Positions 5,148 to 12,121 of a DNA stretch of 12,121 nucleotides are shown in pieces. A program made the translations under genes and the position numbers. The notes beneath the pieces are model-generated. The model did not search any database. It had not been told where the DNA came from and saw only the letters and a list, made by a program, of their open reading frames with translations. The stretch covers positions 1 to 12,121 of the forward strand of contig CAKUDJ010000008.1 in NCBI GenBank assembly GCA_934644855.1. Reading direction: 5' to 3'. Every line of letters begins with the position of its first letter. Position 1 is the first letter of the stretch. Origin of the DNA: an uncultured Elusimicrobiales bacterium. GTDB lineage: Bacteria > Elusimicrobiota > Elusimicrobia > Elusimicrobiales > Elusimicrobiaceae.

Positions 5148-6764
5148 ATGAAAATACGCGGCTTTTTAATGGCCTTGTTTTTGACCCCAGCCCTGACGGC
5201 CGGACCCCTTCAAGTAGACGATTTAACGCCGGAAGAACTAATCGGCCAAACCCTGGTGGTACGCATAGATGCCGGCCAACAGGCCCCTTATGAACAAGCC
5301 GTAAAAAGCGGCCTTATCGGCACGGTGCTGATTAAAGGCGGGCTGACCGGGCAGGAAGACCCGGCCACCAAACGCGCCCAAACCTTGCAAACCATCCGCC
5401 AACTGCGCCAATGGGAAAAAGACTCCCGCCACCAAATCCCGCTTTTAATTGCGTTTGATTACGAATCCGGCTCCGTCATTTCCCCCTTATTTTTAGGCAT
5501 GAAGCGCCTGCCGTCCAATATGCTTTTGGGCGCGGGGCAAAGCCAAAAAACGGTGCGGGCCGTTTACGGGGCGGCGGCGGACGAAATACGCGCCCTGGGC
5601 GGGCAAATCAATTTTGCGCCGGATTTGGACGTAAACACCAACCCGAATAACCCCATTATCGGCACGCGCTCTTTTGGGGCGTGGCCGCAAGGCGTGGCGC
5701 AAAATGCGCAAGCGGCCGTCAAAGGCTTGCAGGCCCGGCAGGTGGCCGCATTTGCCAAACACTTCCCCGGCCATGGGGATACGGCGGTGGATTCCCACAC
5801 CGGCTCCCCGGTGACGGATTTGCCGCTTAAAGAATTAATGGAACAGCATATCGCGCCGTTCCGCGCCGCCATAGATGCGGGCATTTGGGGCATTATGTCC
5901 TCCCACGTTATTTATCCGGCCTTGGATAAAGAACACCCCGCCACCTTTTCCCGCCGCATTTTAACGGACCTTTTACGCGGGGAGCTAGGCTTTGAGGGGG
6001 TAATAGCCACCGACAGTTTGGATATGGAAGGCGCCAAACGCGCCAACGGCACCCCGCAAGCCGTATTGGAAGCCTACCAAGCCGGGGCGGATATGCCGCT
6101 TATCGGCAAAGATTTACCGTACGATACGATTACTTACATACAAGCCCAATACGGCAAAACGCTCACCCCACAACGCCTGAAACAAAGCGCGCGGCGGGTG
6201 TGGGAGCTTAAACAAAAAACAGGTTTATTTGCGCCGCAAGCCAAACCCAAAAAGCAAACGGATTTTGAAAAATCCGCCCTGCAAGCGGCGCGCCTCGGGG
6301 TCACGTTGGTAAAAGGAAAACCGTTTGCCAAGCGCCCGCAAAGCGTATGCACGGTATTTTTTACGGAGCCGGCTTTGGAATATATGTTGCCTGAGTTTAC
6401 CCAAACCCTGGAAGAAGCCCGCGTAAAAACCCAAAGCGTGTTTGTGCCTATGTCCCCGGAGCCGGAAGAACTCTCCGCCGCCCGGGCGTGCGCCAAAGAA
6501 CAGCAAACATTGGTTATCGGCTCGTACCAAAAATACGGCACGCCGGACGCCGCCCAACAGCAAATTATTAATACCCTGCTGAAAGAAAACCAGGGCGCGG
6601 TATTTATATCCCTTTTAAGTCCGTATGATTTGGCTTTTTATCCGCAGGCCCAAACGGCCCTGGCACTTTATGGCCCCACCCCGCAAACCCTGCGTACGGC
6701 GGCGGAAATTCTGTTGGGCAAGCGCAAAGCCCAAGGGAACCTATCCCCTGCGTTGCGCCATTAA
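5148..6764 (+). CDS. Exported GH3 beta-N-acetylhexosaminidase (NagZ family) with C-terminal domain
   Basis: NagZ enzymes remove N-acetylglucosamine from peptidoglycan fragments by a retaining mechanism. This 538-residue copy begins with a signal peptide (MKIRGFLMALFLTPALTA), so it should act in the periplasm, unlike the cytoplasmic, roughly 340-residue NagZ of enterobacteria. The GH3 barrel spans about 25-360. It has GTRSFG (172-177), KHFPGHGDT (204-212), the Asp-His pair D215/H217 expected to act as general acid/base, and ATDSLDM (287-293) with D289 as the likely nucleophile. Residues about 378-538 form a second alpha/beta domain like the extra domain of Bacillus NagZ. The usual DQEGG loop reads DYESG (104-108). 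AAGGAGG lies 6 bases before the ATG. A DigH-like glycosidase follows 71 bases downstream, beyond a terminator. Confidence 0.9.
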   Translation: MKIRGFLMALFLTPALTAGPLQVDDLTPEELIGQTLVVRIDAGQQAPYEQAVKSGLIGTVLIKGGLTGQEDPATKRAQTLQTIRQLRQWEKDSRHQIPLLIAFDYESGSVISPLFLGMKRLPSNMLLGAGQSQKTVRAVYGAAADEIRALGGQINFAPDLDVNTNPNNPIIGTRSFGAWPQGVAQNAQAAVKGLQARQVAAFAKHFPGHGDTAVDSHTGSPVTDLPLKELMEQHIAPFRAAIDAGIWGIMSSHVIYPALDKEHPATFSRRILTDLLRGELGFEGVIATDSLDMEGAKRANGTPQAVLEAYQAGADMPLIGKDLPYDTITYIQAQYGKTLTPQRLKQSARRVWELKQKTGLFAPQAKPKKQTDFEKSALQAARLGVTLVKGKPFAKRPQSVCTVFFTEPALEYMLPEFTQTLEEARVKTQSVFVPMSPEPEELSAARACAKEQQTLVIGSYQKYGTPDAAQQQIINTLLKENQGAVFISLLSPYDLAFYPQAQTALALYGPTPQTLRTAAEILLGKRKAQGNLSPALRH

Positions 6765-6777
6765 CGCCATTCTTCAT

Positions 6778-6810
6778 AAACGCCCCTTTACCGGGGCGTT
6801 TGTTTGTTTT
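6778..6810 (+). terminator. Rho-independent terminator after the GH3 gene
   Basis: A 9-bp stem (AAACGCCCC with GGGGCGTTT) encloses a 6-base loop and is followed by the T-rich tail TGTTTGTTTT. It lies 13 bases past the stop and separates the GH3 gene from the next gene, which has its own promoter. Confidence 0.85.
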
Positions 6811-6818
6811 CCCCACAA

Positions 6819-6829
6819 ATTGATAAACT
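6819..6829 (+). promoter_or_regulatory. Extended -10 promoter of the DigH-like gene
   Basis: AATTGATAAACT contains TGA followed by the hexamer TAAACT (6824-6829). Only six bases separate it from the ATG at 6836 and no Shine-Dalgarno is present, so the predicted transcript would start at or beside the ATG (leaderless). Confidence 0.5.
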
Positions 6830-6835
6830 AACAGT

Positions 6836-8158
6836 ATGCGTAAATTATTCCCCCTTTTGATGTTTGTTTTTCTGGCGGCCGCGTGCGCGGTGCCGTCTGC
6901 CCGGCAAACGGGCCCCGCTCCGCTGACGGATGCCATCCGGCAACAAGCGGTAAAACCCGCCGAGGTTCCCCCCAAAACGCCCCGCAAACCGCAACCCCCG
7001 GCCCTGAAAAACCCGTCTGTTTTAGACGAGCCGGACGCCCGCTACAAAGCCCTGCCTCTGCCGCAAGAAATGCGTGGCGTGTGGATAGCCAGCGTGGAAA
7101 ATATGGATTGGCCCTCCAAACCCGGCCTGCCGCCTGCGGCCCAACAAAAAGAATTTACCGATTTACTGGATTTACTCAAACAGTTAAATTTTAATACCGT
7201 TATTGTGCAAGTGCGCCCGGCGGCGGACACGTTTTGGCCCTCCCTCCAGGAGCCCTGGAGCTATTATTTAACCGGGCGGCAAGGGGTGTCCCCCCACTAT
7301 GACCCGCTTGCCTTTATGATAAAAGAGGCCCACAAACGCGGGCTTGCCTTTCACGCCTGGTTTAATCCGTTCCGCGTGCAAAATGTTTCCAAAGCCGCCC
7401 TGTCGGAAAACCACCCCATTAAAAAGCACCCGGATTGGCTAGTTTCTTACGGCGGGCGCAAATACTATAACCCGGCTATTGCCGCGGCGCGCCGCCACAG
7501 CATAAACGTCATTGCCGAAGTAGCCGAAAAATACGACGTGGACGGCATCCACCTGGACGATTATTTTTACCCCTACCCCGTCAAAAAGAACGGCAAAACC
7601 GTGCCGTGGCCGGATGCGGAACTTTATAAAAAGTACGGCAACGGGCAGCCGTTAGCCGCGTGGCGGCGCAGTAATGTCAATACGTTTGTGCATGATTTAC
7701 GCCAACGCCTCAAAGCCACCAAGCCGGAACTGCCGTTGGGGATTAGCCCGTTTGGCGTGTGGCGCAACCAATCCAAAGACCCGACAGGCTCCCCCACACG
7801 GGCCTTTTCCGCCTATGACGACGGCTTATATGCCGATTCCCGCCTATGGATTGAACAAGATTGGATTGATTATGTGGTGCCCCAACTGTATTGGCACTTT
7901 GGGCACCGCGTGGCCCCATACGGCGTACTGCTCAAATGGTGGAATAAAGAAATGGAACGCAACCCGCAGGTAAAGCTCTATATCGGTCTGGGGACTTATA
8001 AACACGGTGACGAATGGAAAGACCCGGCCGAATTAGACAAGCAGATGACGGAGCTGAAAAAATACAAAAATGTGGCCGGGGCCGTACACTTTAGCGCCAT
8101 ACGCATTAAAAACAACCAGGGGCAAGTGCAAAAGACCCTTAAAAAACATTATAAGTAA
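6836..8158 (+). CDS. DigH/YddW-like glycosyl hydrolase lipoprotein (GHL10/DUF187)
   Basis: This 440-residue protein is almost the same length as E. coli DigH (YddW), an outer-membrane lipoprotein that cleaves peptidoglycan strands stripped of stem peptides. The signal peptide ends in the lipobox AAAC with Cys17, followed by a Pro/Lys-rich tether (18-75). The barrel begins with EMRGVWIASVENMDWPS (78-94). Family motifs are VRPAADTFW (126-134), EPWSYYLTG (139-147), FHAWFNPFR (172-180), DGIHLDDYFYPYP (236-248), LGISPFGVWRN and WIDYVVPQLYW. The acidic pair D241/D242 in the HLDDY motif is in the place expected for catalytic acids. The family match is strong; the exact substrate is inferred from DigH. 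No Shine-Dalgarno is seen before the ATG, and a promoter -10 lies six bases upstream. It follows the NagZ-like gene but has its own promoter and terminator. Confidence 0.9.
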   Translation: MRKLFPLLMFVFLAAACAVPSARQTGPAPLTDAIRQQAVKPAEVPPKTPRKPQPPALKNPSVLDEPDARYKALPLPQEMRGVWIASVENMDWPSKPGLPPAAQQKEFTDLLDLLKQLNFNTVIVQVRPAADTFWPSLQEPWSYYLTGRQGVSPHYDPLAFMIKEAHKRGLAFHAWFNPFRVQNVSKAALSENHPIKKHPDWLVSYGGRKYYNPAIAAARRHSINVIAEVAEKYDVDGIHLDDYFYPYPVKKNGKTVPWPDAELYKKYGNGQPLAAWRRSNVNTFVHDLRQRLKATKPELPLGISPFGVWRNQSKDPTGSPTRAFSAYDDGLYADSRLWIEQDWIDYVVPQLYWHFGHRVAPYGVLLKWWNKEMERNPQVKLYIGLGTYKHGDEWKDPAELDKQMTELKKYKNVAGAVHFSAIRIKNNQGQVQKTLKKHYK

Positions 8159-8203
8159 AATATAGCAAGTTCTTATGCACAGGATATTTTACCAACCTGC
8201 CAC

Positions 8204-8236
8204 AAAAAACCGGGCCTATAAAAAGCCCGGTTTTTT
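8204..8236. terminator. Strong bidirectional terminator
   Basis: A perfect 12-bp inverted repeat, AAAAAACCGGGC with GCCCGGTTTTTT, encloses 9 bases. Both strands end in T6. It lies between the stop of the DigH-like gene (plus) and the stop of the helical-protein operon (minus) and terminates both. Confidence 0.9.
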
Positions 8237-8259
8237 GATATGCGTAAAAACACGCCGCG

Positions 8260-10113
8260 TTATTGTGCCGCTCCCTCGGGCATAGGCACTTGAATTTGCT
8301 GCAACTGCTGTTGGGCGCGCTCCTGGATTTGCTTGGAGGCTTCCTCGTAAGATTTTTGGTCCTTGGCGCTTGCAGCGGCTTGCGCCAGTTCTTTGGCCAT
8401 ACCGTCCAAAATAGCGCGGGCCTGTTTTTCATAGGATTTTTTGGCTTCCGCCGGCAACTGGCGCATTTCGTCGCTAGTCATAATCTTATTCAGGAAAGTT
8501 TCATTTTGTTTTTTAACGGCCTGTTCCATTTGCTCGGCCTGTTTCTTTTTGGTTTCCGGGTTATTTTGGGCTTTTTCCAATAGTTGCCGGACCGCTTTAT
8601 TGCGTTTTTCAACGGCAGCTTGGTTCTTTTCGTTAACAGACAAGCGGCCTTCGTCACTAGATAGGTTTTCCAGCACTTCGCGCTCGTATTCTTCGTCAAT
8701 AGCGGCAAACTGTTGGGCAACATCCGCACCGTAGGCCTCCGCCACGGATTTTTGGTCCTTTTGACGTTGGGCGGCAAACTGGTCTTTGTATTTTTGCTTT
8801 ACTTCTTCCGATACCACCACCCGCTCGTCACGCACTTTGCCCGATTCTACATCTTCCTTTTGCTTTTCTAATTGTTTATGCGCGTTTTGGGTGTTAATTT
8901 CATTCAAAGTGCGTCCGGCGTTAGGGTCCGTTTGGTTATGTTGAAAAACCGCCTCTTTCACTTTATCGTCACTTTCTTGTTTTAACTTTAAGTATTTTTC
9001 CTGGTACTCCGCCGCAGGCAGGCCTTCTTTCATAAGGGCCATTTTTTTAGCGGTAAAGTCATCCAGTACCGTCCGGGCCGCCGCTTCCGTTTCGGGGTTA
9101 AATTTATCCCGCAAGAGGGTTAAATATTCCTCATTTTCCCGGCGTTGTTCGGCTTCTATTTTATTAAAAGTTTCATCATGCGCCAACTGGCCTAACTGGC
9201 GTTGGTATTTGCGGTTGATTTTGCGGATAGCGTCCCCTTTTTGCTGTTGGGTTAAATCCTTACGGTTTGCGGTGGCGGCGGCTTCTTTGCGGAAGTTATC
9301 CATAATATTGCCTGCTTTACGCCCCGCAGAGGCCCCAAAGTTGCTAGCCATACCATTCACTACCGAGGATTTTTGCGATTCAATTTGAGATAAGACAGAC
9401 CCAAACGGCCCGCCCTGTTGGGAAACGGCTTCCGGCCCGCCGCCGCGGGTGTATTTTTCCACCATGGTTGCCCGTTTGGATTTGGGCGCCATGGCCCGGG
9501 CCACCGCGCGGTCTATGGCGCTGGAAATACCGGCCATTTGGCGGCGCAGGGCCTCTTGTTTGCGGCGGTCTTTTTTATTGCCCATATAAGACAAAATAGC
9601 CTCATTGGCGGCATCATACGCGGTTGCGTTTGTTTCCCCGTTAAATACGGGGCGTTGGGCACGGGATTCCGGGGCGTAGCTTGCCCCGCCCTTGCCGGCA
9701 CTGGAGGCCGAGTCCGACCCTCCCGCCAAATGCGCCTTTTGCACGGCATCGCCCGCACGGCCGGAACGCGCGGAATAAGCGGCGGGAGATTGGCCCGGCA
9801 CATACCGCGGGGTGTTTTTCAAGCTGTTGGGCCCGGCAGGAAATGCCGCCCGGGGAGAAACAGGCGCCAACGGGGCGCGTTGTTGCATTGCGGCGGGAAG
9901 CGCCGTTTGAGCGGCCCGGGACTCCCCTAAAAATTCCTGTTCTTTTAATTCTTCCAAGGCGCTGACGCGGCCCGCCCCCGGCCCGATTGCGCCCGGTTCC
10001 CGCGCGGCCCCCGCTTGCGGAACGGAGCCGGAGCGGTTCCAAAACACAACCGCAAGAGCCAGTAAAATACCCACCAGTAAACCAAAGGAAAATACTTTTT
10101 TCGTATCGCGCAT
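8260..10113 (-). CDS. Membrane-anchored, helix-rich repeat protein of unknown function (617 aa)
   Basis: Residues 7-25 (VFSFGLLVGILLALAVVFW) form one N-terminal membrane anchor after a short basic start, so the rest should face the periplasm. Residues 28-160 are low-complexity Ala/Gly/Pro/Ser and probably disordered. From about 165 to 608 the protein is dominated by Lys, Glu, Gln and Ala and should be long helices or coiled coil. By eye it holds a repeated unit starting at F259 (FGASAGRKAGNIM), F338 (FNPETEAAARTVL) and Y461 (YGADVAQQFAAID), and more weakly near Y561. Each has a second helix about 40 residues on, as in RKYQRQL (301-307). The same unit occurs in the lipoprotein encoded just upstream. 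No known family recognised. The ATG at 10113 has GGGAG 5 bases upstream; an in-frame ATG at 10125 overlaps the upstream TAA and would add four residues. Confidence 0.8.
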   Translation of the reverse strand: MRDTKKVFSFGLLVGILLALAVVFWNRSGSVPQAGAAREPGAIGPGAGRVSALEELKEQEFLGESRAAQTALPAAMQQRAPLAPVSPRAAFPAGPNSLKNTPRYVPGQSPAAYSARSGRAGDAVQKAHLAGGSDSASSAGKGGASYAPESRAQRPVFNGETNATAYDAANEAILSYMGNKKDRRKQEALRRQMAGISSAIDRAVARAMAPKSKRATMVEKYTRGGGPEAVSQQGGPFGSVLSQIESQKSSVVNGMASNFGASAGRKAGNIMDNFRKEAAATANRKDLTQQQKGDAIRKINRKYQRQLGQLAHDETFNKIEAEQRRENEEYLTLLRDKFNPETEAAARTVLDDFTAKKMALMKEGLPAAEYQEKYLKLKQESDDKVKEAVFQHNQTDPNAGRTLNEINTQNAHKQLEKQKEDVESGKVRDERVVVSEEVKQKYKDQFAAQRQKDQKSVAEAYGADVAQQFAAIDEEYEREVLENLSSDEGRLSVNEKNQAAVEKRNKAVRQLLEKAQNNPETKKKQAEQMEQAVKKQNETFLNKIMTSDEMRQLPAEAKKSYEKQARAILDGMAKELAQAAASAKDQKSYEEASKQIQERAQQQLQQIQVPMPEGAAQ

Positions 10114-10124
10114 AACATCTCCCA

Positions 10125-11168
10125 TTAAAAAGCCTGCGCCGGACGGCGGGCCTTTTTCAAACGCGCATTAAAGTTATGTTGCATAGCCGCTAATTTTTGA
10201 CGGTAAATGGCATTCAAACGGGCCAGTTCTTCTTTTTTATAACTTAAACGCGTGTTAGCCGCACCCACGGCAGCGGCGTTCTTCAAAATTTGGTTAAAAA
10301 ACGGGCGGAGTTCCAAAACGGCTTCTTTGCCGTATAAATATTCAAACCGGGTCTCGGCCTCTTGATAAGCCGCTATCATTTCCGCACGCATGGCCTGCAA
10401 TTCGTCTTCGCTCATGGACACTTTCGGGTCCCCGTATTTGGCCACCACTTGGCGCAAGGCTACATCCGCTTCTACCGACACCTGCCCCACCCGCTTTTCC
10501 ATTTCTTCCACGGTTTTGGAAGCAGAAAGGGCGGTTAAATAATCTTCTAACGCTTTATTTAATACCGGGGCCGCTTGGGCGGCACAGGCAGAACCGTACA
10601 TATTTCTTATTTCTTCCTGCATGGCCTTATTTTTGGCGGCCATTTCCGCGCGGGCGTCAGCTAATTGCTTTTGCGAAGGCGGGAACCACCCGTTCATGGC
10701 TTCTTTTTGTAAAAAAGCGTTTAATTTTTGTTGGTAGCTGCCATCTAACTCTTTGAGTTTTTCCGCCAGTTGGGCGGGAGAATCGGCCGTTTTGGCCGCC
10801 TGCGTAGCCGCCTGGTGATACGCCATAATCAGCGCTCCGGCCCGGGCGGCGGCTTCGTCTCCATAGGCTTGGCGCACGCGGCGTTCCAAATTAGCCTTTA
10901 CCGCTTGCATTTGGGCGGGCAAATCGGGCATTTCTTCCGGCGCAAGCGCCACATTCAGCGTAGCGGTATCCACCGGGTTTTTAATATCCAAAGGTTTGCG
11001 GCGCTCTTGGGCGCGCAGGTTGTTTTGTTTGGCCTTTTCCATATAGTGGGCCACATTGGCCTGCCGGGTAGGGCGCACGGAAACGGCTTTTTCATCCGCG
11101 GGCGCTTTCCCGCCGCAGGCCATTAAAAATAAAAGAAAAACAGGGAAAAAAACAGTTAATTTTATCAT
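10125..11168 (-). CDS. Predicted lipoprotein with three tandem helical-hairpin repeats (347 aa)
   Basis: MIKLTVFFPVFLLFLMAC is a lipoprotein signal peptide with the lipidated cysteine at 18. After a linker (19-80) the protein is almost wholly helical. Three units align without gaps over about 53 residues, beginning YGDEAAARAG (102), YGSACAAQAA (191) and YGKEAVLELR (279), spaced 89 and 88 residues. Units 1 and 3 share SYQQKLNAF and IYRQKLAAM at the same offset. Units 2 and 3 also share a preceding helix with RAEM in register (174 and 261). No named family recognised. The ATG at 11168 begins the signal peptide; an upstream in-frame start (11204) would lie inside the promoter. It is first in an operon with the 617-residue protein (11-base gap, or a 1-base overlap if the longer start is used). 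I infer a partnership between the two from linkage and shared repeats. Confidence 0.85.
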   Translation of the reverse strand: MIKLTVFFPVFLLFLMACGGKAPADEKAVSVRPTRQANVAHYMEKAKQNNLRAQERRKPLDIKNPVDTATLNVALAPEEMPDLPAQMQAVKANLERRVRQAYGDEAAARAGALIMAYHQAATQAAKTADSPAQLAEKLKELDGSYQQKLNAFLQKEAMNGWFPPSQKQLADARAEMAAKNKAMQEEIRNMYGSACAAQAAPVLNKALEDYLTALSASKTVEEMEKRVGQVSVEADVALRQVVAKYGDPKVSMSEDELQAMRAEMIAAYQEAETRFEYLYGKEAVLELRPFFNQILKNAAAVGAANTRLSYKKEELARLNAIYRQKLAAMQHNFNARLKKARRPAQAF

Positions 11169-11174
11169 ACTTTC

Positions 11175-11204
11175 ATTATGCAAAAATTGCGGCGTGTTTG
11201 CCAA
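11175..11204 (-). promoter_or_regulatory. Promoter of the repeat-protein operon, predicted leaderless
   Basis: On the minus strand TTGGCA (11199-11204) and CATAAT (11175-11180) are 18 bases apart, with a T-run and TG directly before the -10. The ATG at 11168 follows the -10 after only six bases, so the RNA should start at the ATG itself. No Shine-Dalgarno is present. Confidence 0.6.
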
Positions 11205-11221
11205 CGCGCGCGTAAATAAAA

Positions 11222-11253
11222 ACCCCGGGGTGTTTTTTACAAGGCCCCGGGGT
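11222..11253 (-). terminator. Rho-independent terminator after aspS
   Basis: Two 9-base arms, ACCCCGGGG (11222-11230) and CCCCGGGGT (11245-11253), pair around 14 bases. On the minus strand the hairpin is followed by TTTTTATTT. It begins 6 bases beyond the aspS stop. Each arm is itself nearly palindromic, so alternative folds are possible. Confidence 0.75.
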
Positions 11254-11258
11254 GTAAA

Positions 11259-12121
11259 CTATTTGACGATAGACAACGCCAATTCTTTTAGCTGTGCTTC
11301 ATCCACCACGTTGGGGGAATCGGTCAGCGGGCAAACCGCTTGAGCCGTTTTGGGGAACGCGATAACCTCACGGATGGAATCTTCCCCGGCCAACAAGGCG
11401 GTAATGCGGTCCAACCCGAGGCCAATGCCGCCGTGTGGAGGCGCCCCCGCTTCCAACGCGTTTAAGAGCATACCGAAACGGCGGGCGGATTCTTCTTTGG
11501 AGTATTTCATCAAAGCCAAAATGCGTTCCTGCACGTCACGGCGGCAGTTGCGCACGGAGCCGGAGGCTAATTCGTTGCCGTTCAGCACCAAGTCAAACTG
11601 ATAGGAGCGCACGGAACCGGGGTCGGTTTCCAGCTTGTCCAAATCGTCCTCGTGGGCGGCGGTAAAGGGGTTGTGGGCGGCATCCCAGCGGCCTTCTTCC
11701 GGCAAGTATTCCAAAAGCGGGAAGTCCGTAATCCACACGAAAGCCCATTTGCATTTGGGCGTTAAATTTTTTACCAATTCTTTGCGTAAAGCACCCATAA
11801 ACGGGCAGACGGTGTTGTGCTTATCACTGCCGAGCAAGATTAAATCACCCTCGCCGGCGCCGCTGGCTTCTTTTAAGGACTCCAATTCCTGCGCGGTAAA
11901 GAATTTGGCGGTCGGGCTTTCCAGCTTGCCGTCTTTTACTTTGAGCCACACCAGACCTTTGGCCCCGTTCTTTTTGGCCAGTTCGGTCAGCTTATCAATA
12001 TGCCCGCGGGAGAGCGAGGCTCCGCCGGCAGCCACCAGGGAGCGCACTTCGCCGCCGTGGGCAAGTACGTCCGCAAATACTTTGAACGCGGTGTTTTTGA
12101 AAACGCCGGACACATTTTTCA
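11259..12121 (-). CDS. aspS: Aspartyl-tRNA synthetase, C-terminal part (5' end outside window)
   Basis: AspRS joins aspartate to its tRNA in the cytoplasm using ATP. About 287 C-terminal residues are visible and the frame stays open to the right edge, so the true start lies outside. In order: the bacterial GAD insertion domain (GGASLSRGHIDKLTELAKK, then GAKGLVWLKV), the GDLILLGSDK strand, WITDFPLLEYLPEEGRWDAAHNPFT from the catalytic core, LVLNGNELASGSVRN, FGMLLNALEAGAPPHGGIGLGLDR (class II motif 3, whose arginine binds ATP) and EVIAFPKTAQA. The catalytic stretch often written GGGSIRI reads ASGSVRN, a variant I recall from the alphaproteobacterial type of AspRS. The usual AHHPFT is AHNPFT. The GAD domain shows it is the bacterial form. 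Whether it charges only tRNA-Asp or also tRNA-Asn cannot be decided without the N-terminal anticodon-binding domain. Confidence 0.97.
   Translation of the reverse strand, partial: KNVSGVFKNTAFKVFADVLAHGGEVRSLVAAGGASLSRGHIDKLTELAKKNGAKGLVWLKVKDGKLESPTAKFFTAQELESLKEASGAGEGDLILLGSDKHNTVCPFMGALRKELVKNLTPKCKWAFVWITDFPLLEYLPEEGRWDAAHNPFTAAHEDDLDKLETDPGSVRSYQFDLVLNGNELASGSVRNCRRDVQERILALMKYSKEESARRFGMLLNALEAGAPPHGGIGLGLDRITALLAGEDSIREVIAFPKTAQAVCPLTDSPNVVDEAQLKELALSIVK

Noticed and set aside
9418..9930. Plus-strand open frame of 170 codons opposite the 617-residue protein
   Set aside because: It faces the GC-rich Ala/Gly/Pro region of the real gene, where stop codons are scarce on the other strand. 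Its Gly/Arg/His-rich translation is typical of antisense noise.
8260..10113. Reading the large helical protein as a TolA, SMC or other known coiled-coil family member
   Set aside because: The anchor plus helical layout is superficially TolA-like, but there is no TolA C-terminal domain or Walker motif, and the repeat pattern fits its operon partner better.
11169..11204. N-terminal extension of the repeat lipoprotein to 11204
   Set aside because: It would put 12 polar residues before an otherwise normal lipoprotein signal peptide, and it covers the promoter.
1..12121. CRISPR array, tRNA, insertion sequence, prophage or toxin-antitoxin pair
   Set aside because: I saw no spaced direct repeats, no tRNA-like cloverleaf or CCA end, no transposase or integrase motif, and no small paired toxin/antitoxin genes.

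Overview
The window is ordinary bacterial chromosome, densely coded on both strands, with nothing that looks like a phage, transposon, CRISPR array, tRNA or rRNA. The cell it suggests is diderm: it has a predicted outer-membrane beta-barrel protein, five predicted lipoproteins, an NlpE-like envelope protein, and exported enzymes that act on peptidoglycan. Mixed GC content, many small lipoproteins and a DUF4402 protein fit a gut-type Elusimicrobiota lineage. That placement is an inference from style, not from a marker gene.

Layout. Bases 1-1409 (minus) carry a two-gene operon, a GNAT acetyltransferase followed by an overlapping ATP-grasp ligase that runs off the left edge. Bases 1541-3503 (minus) hold four small exported proteins, each probably its own unit: a DUF4402 protein with a disrupted start, a 150-residue lipoprotein, a 50-residue lipoprotein, and an NlpE-like lipoprotein lacking its usual cysteine pair. 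A plus-strand gene of unknown function (3666-4154) shares a terminator with a converging beta-barrel gene (4275-5033, minus). Divergent from that gene, 5148-6764 (plus) encodes an exported two-domain GH3 enzyme of the NagZ family. It is followed by 6836-8158 (plus), a DigH/YddW-type glycosidase lipoprotein. A strong bidirectional hairpin then separates these from a minus-strand operon (8260-11168). The right end (11259-12121, minus) is the C-terminal part of aspartyl-tRNA synthetase.

How the genes fit together. The GH3 enzyme and the DigH-like lipoprotein plausibly act one after the other on glycan strands outside the cytoplasm. The 8260-11168 operon is the least explained part and the most interesting. 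It encodes a lipoprotein and a membrane-anchored, 617-residue, helix-rich protein. By eye both are built from the same degenerate repeat, a helical hairpin starting with Tyr/Phe-Gly, with three copies in the lipoprotein and three to four in the larger protein. This could be an undescribed pair of interacting envelope proteins.

Transcription signals show a pattern. Several promoters carry an extended -10 (TGn upstream of the hexamer), and at three genes the -10 lies only 6 to 9 bases before the start codon. That predicts leaderless or nearly leaderless mRNAs. Other genes have clear Shine-Dalgarno sites. No gene-free stretch exceeds 300 bases.
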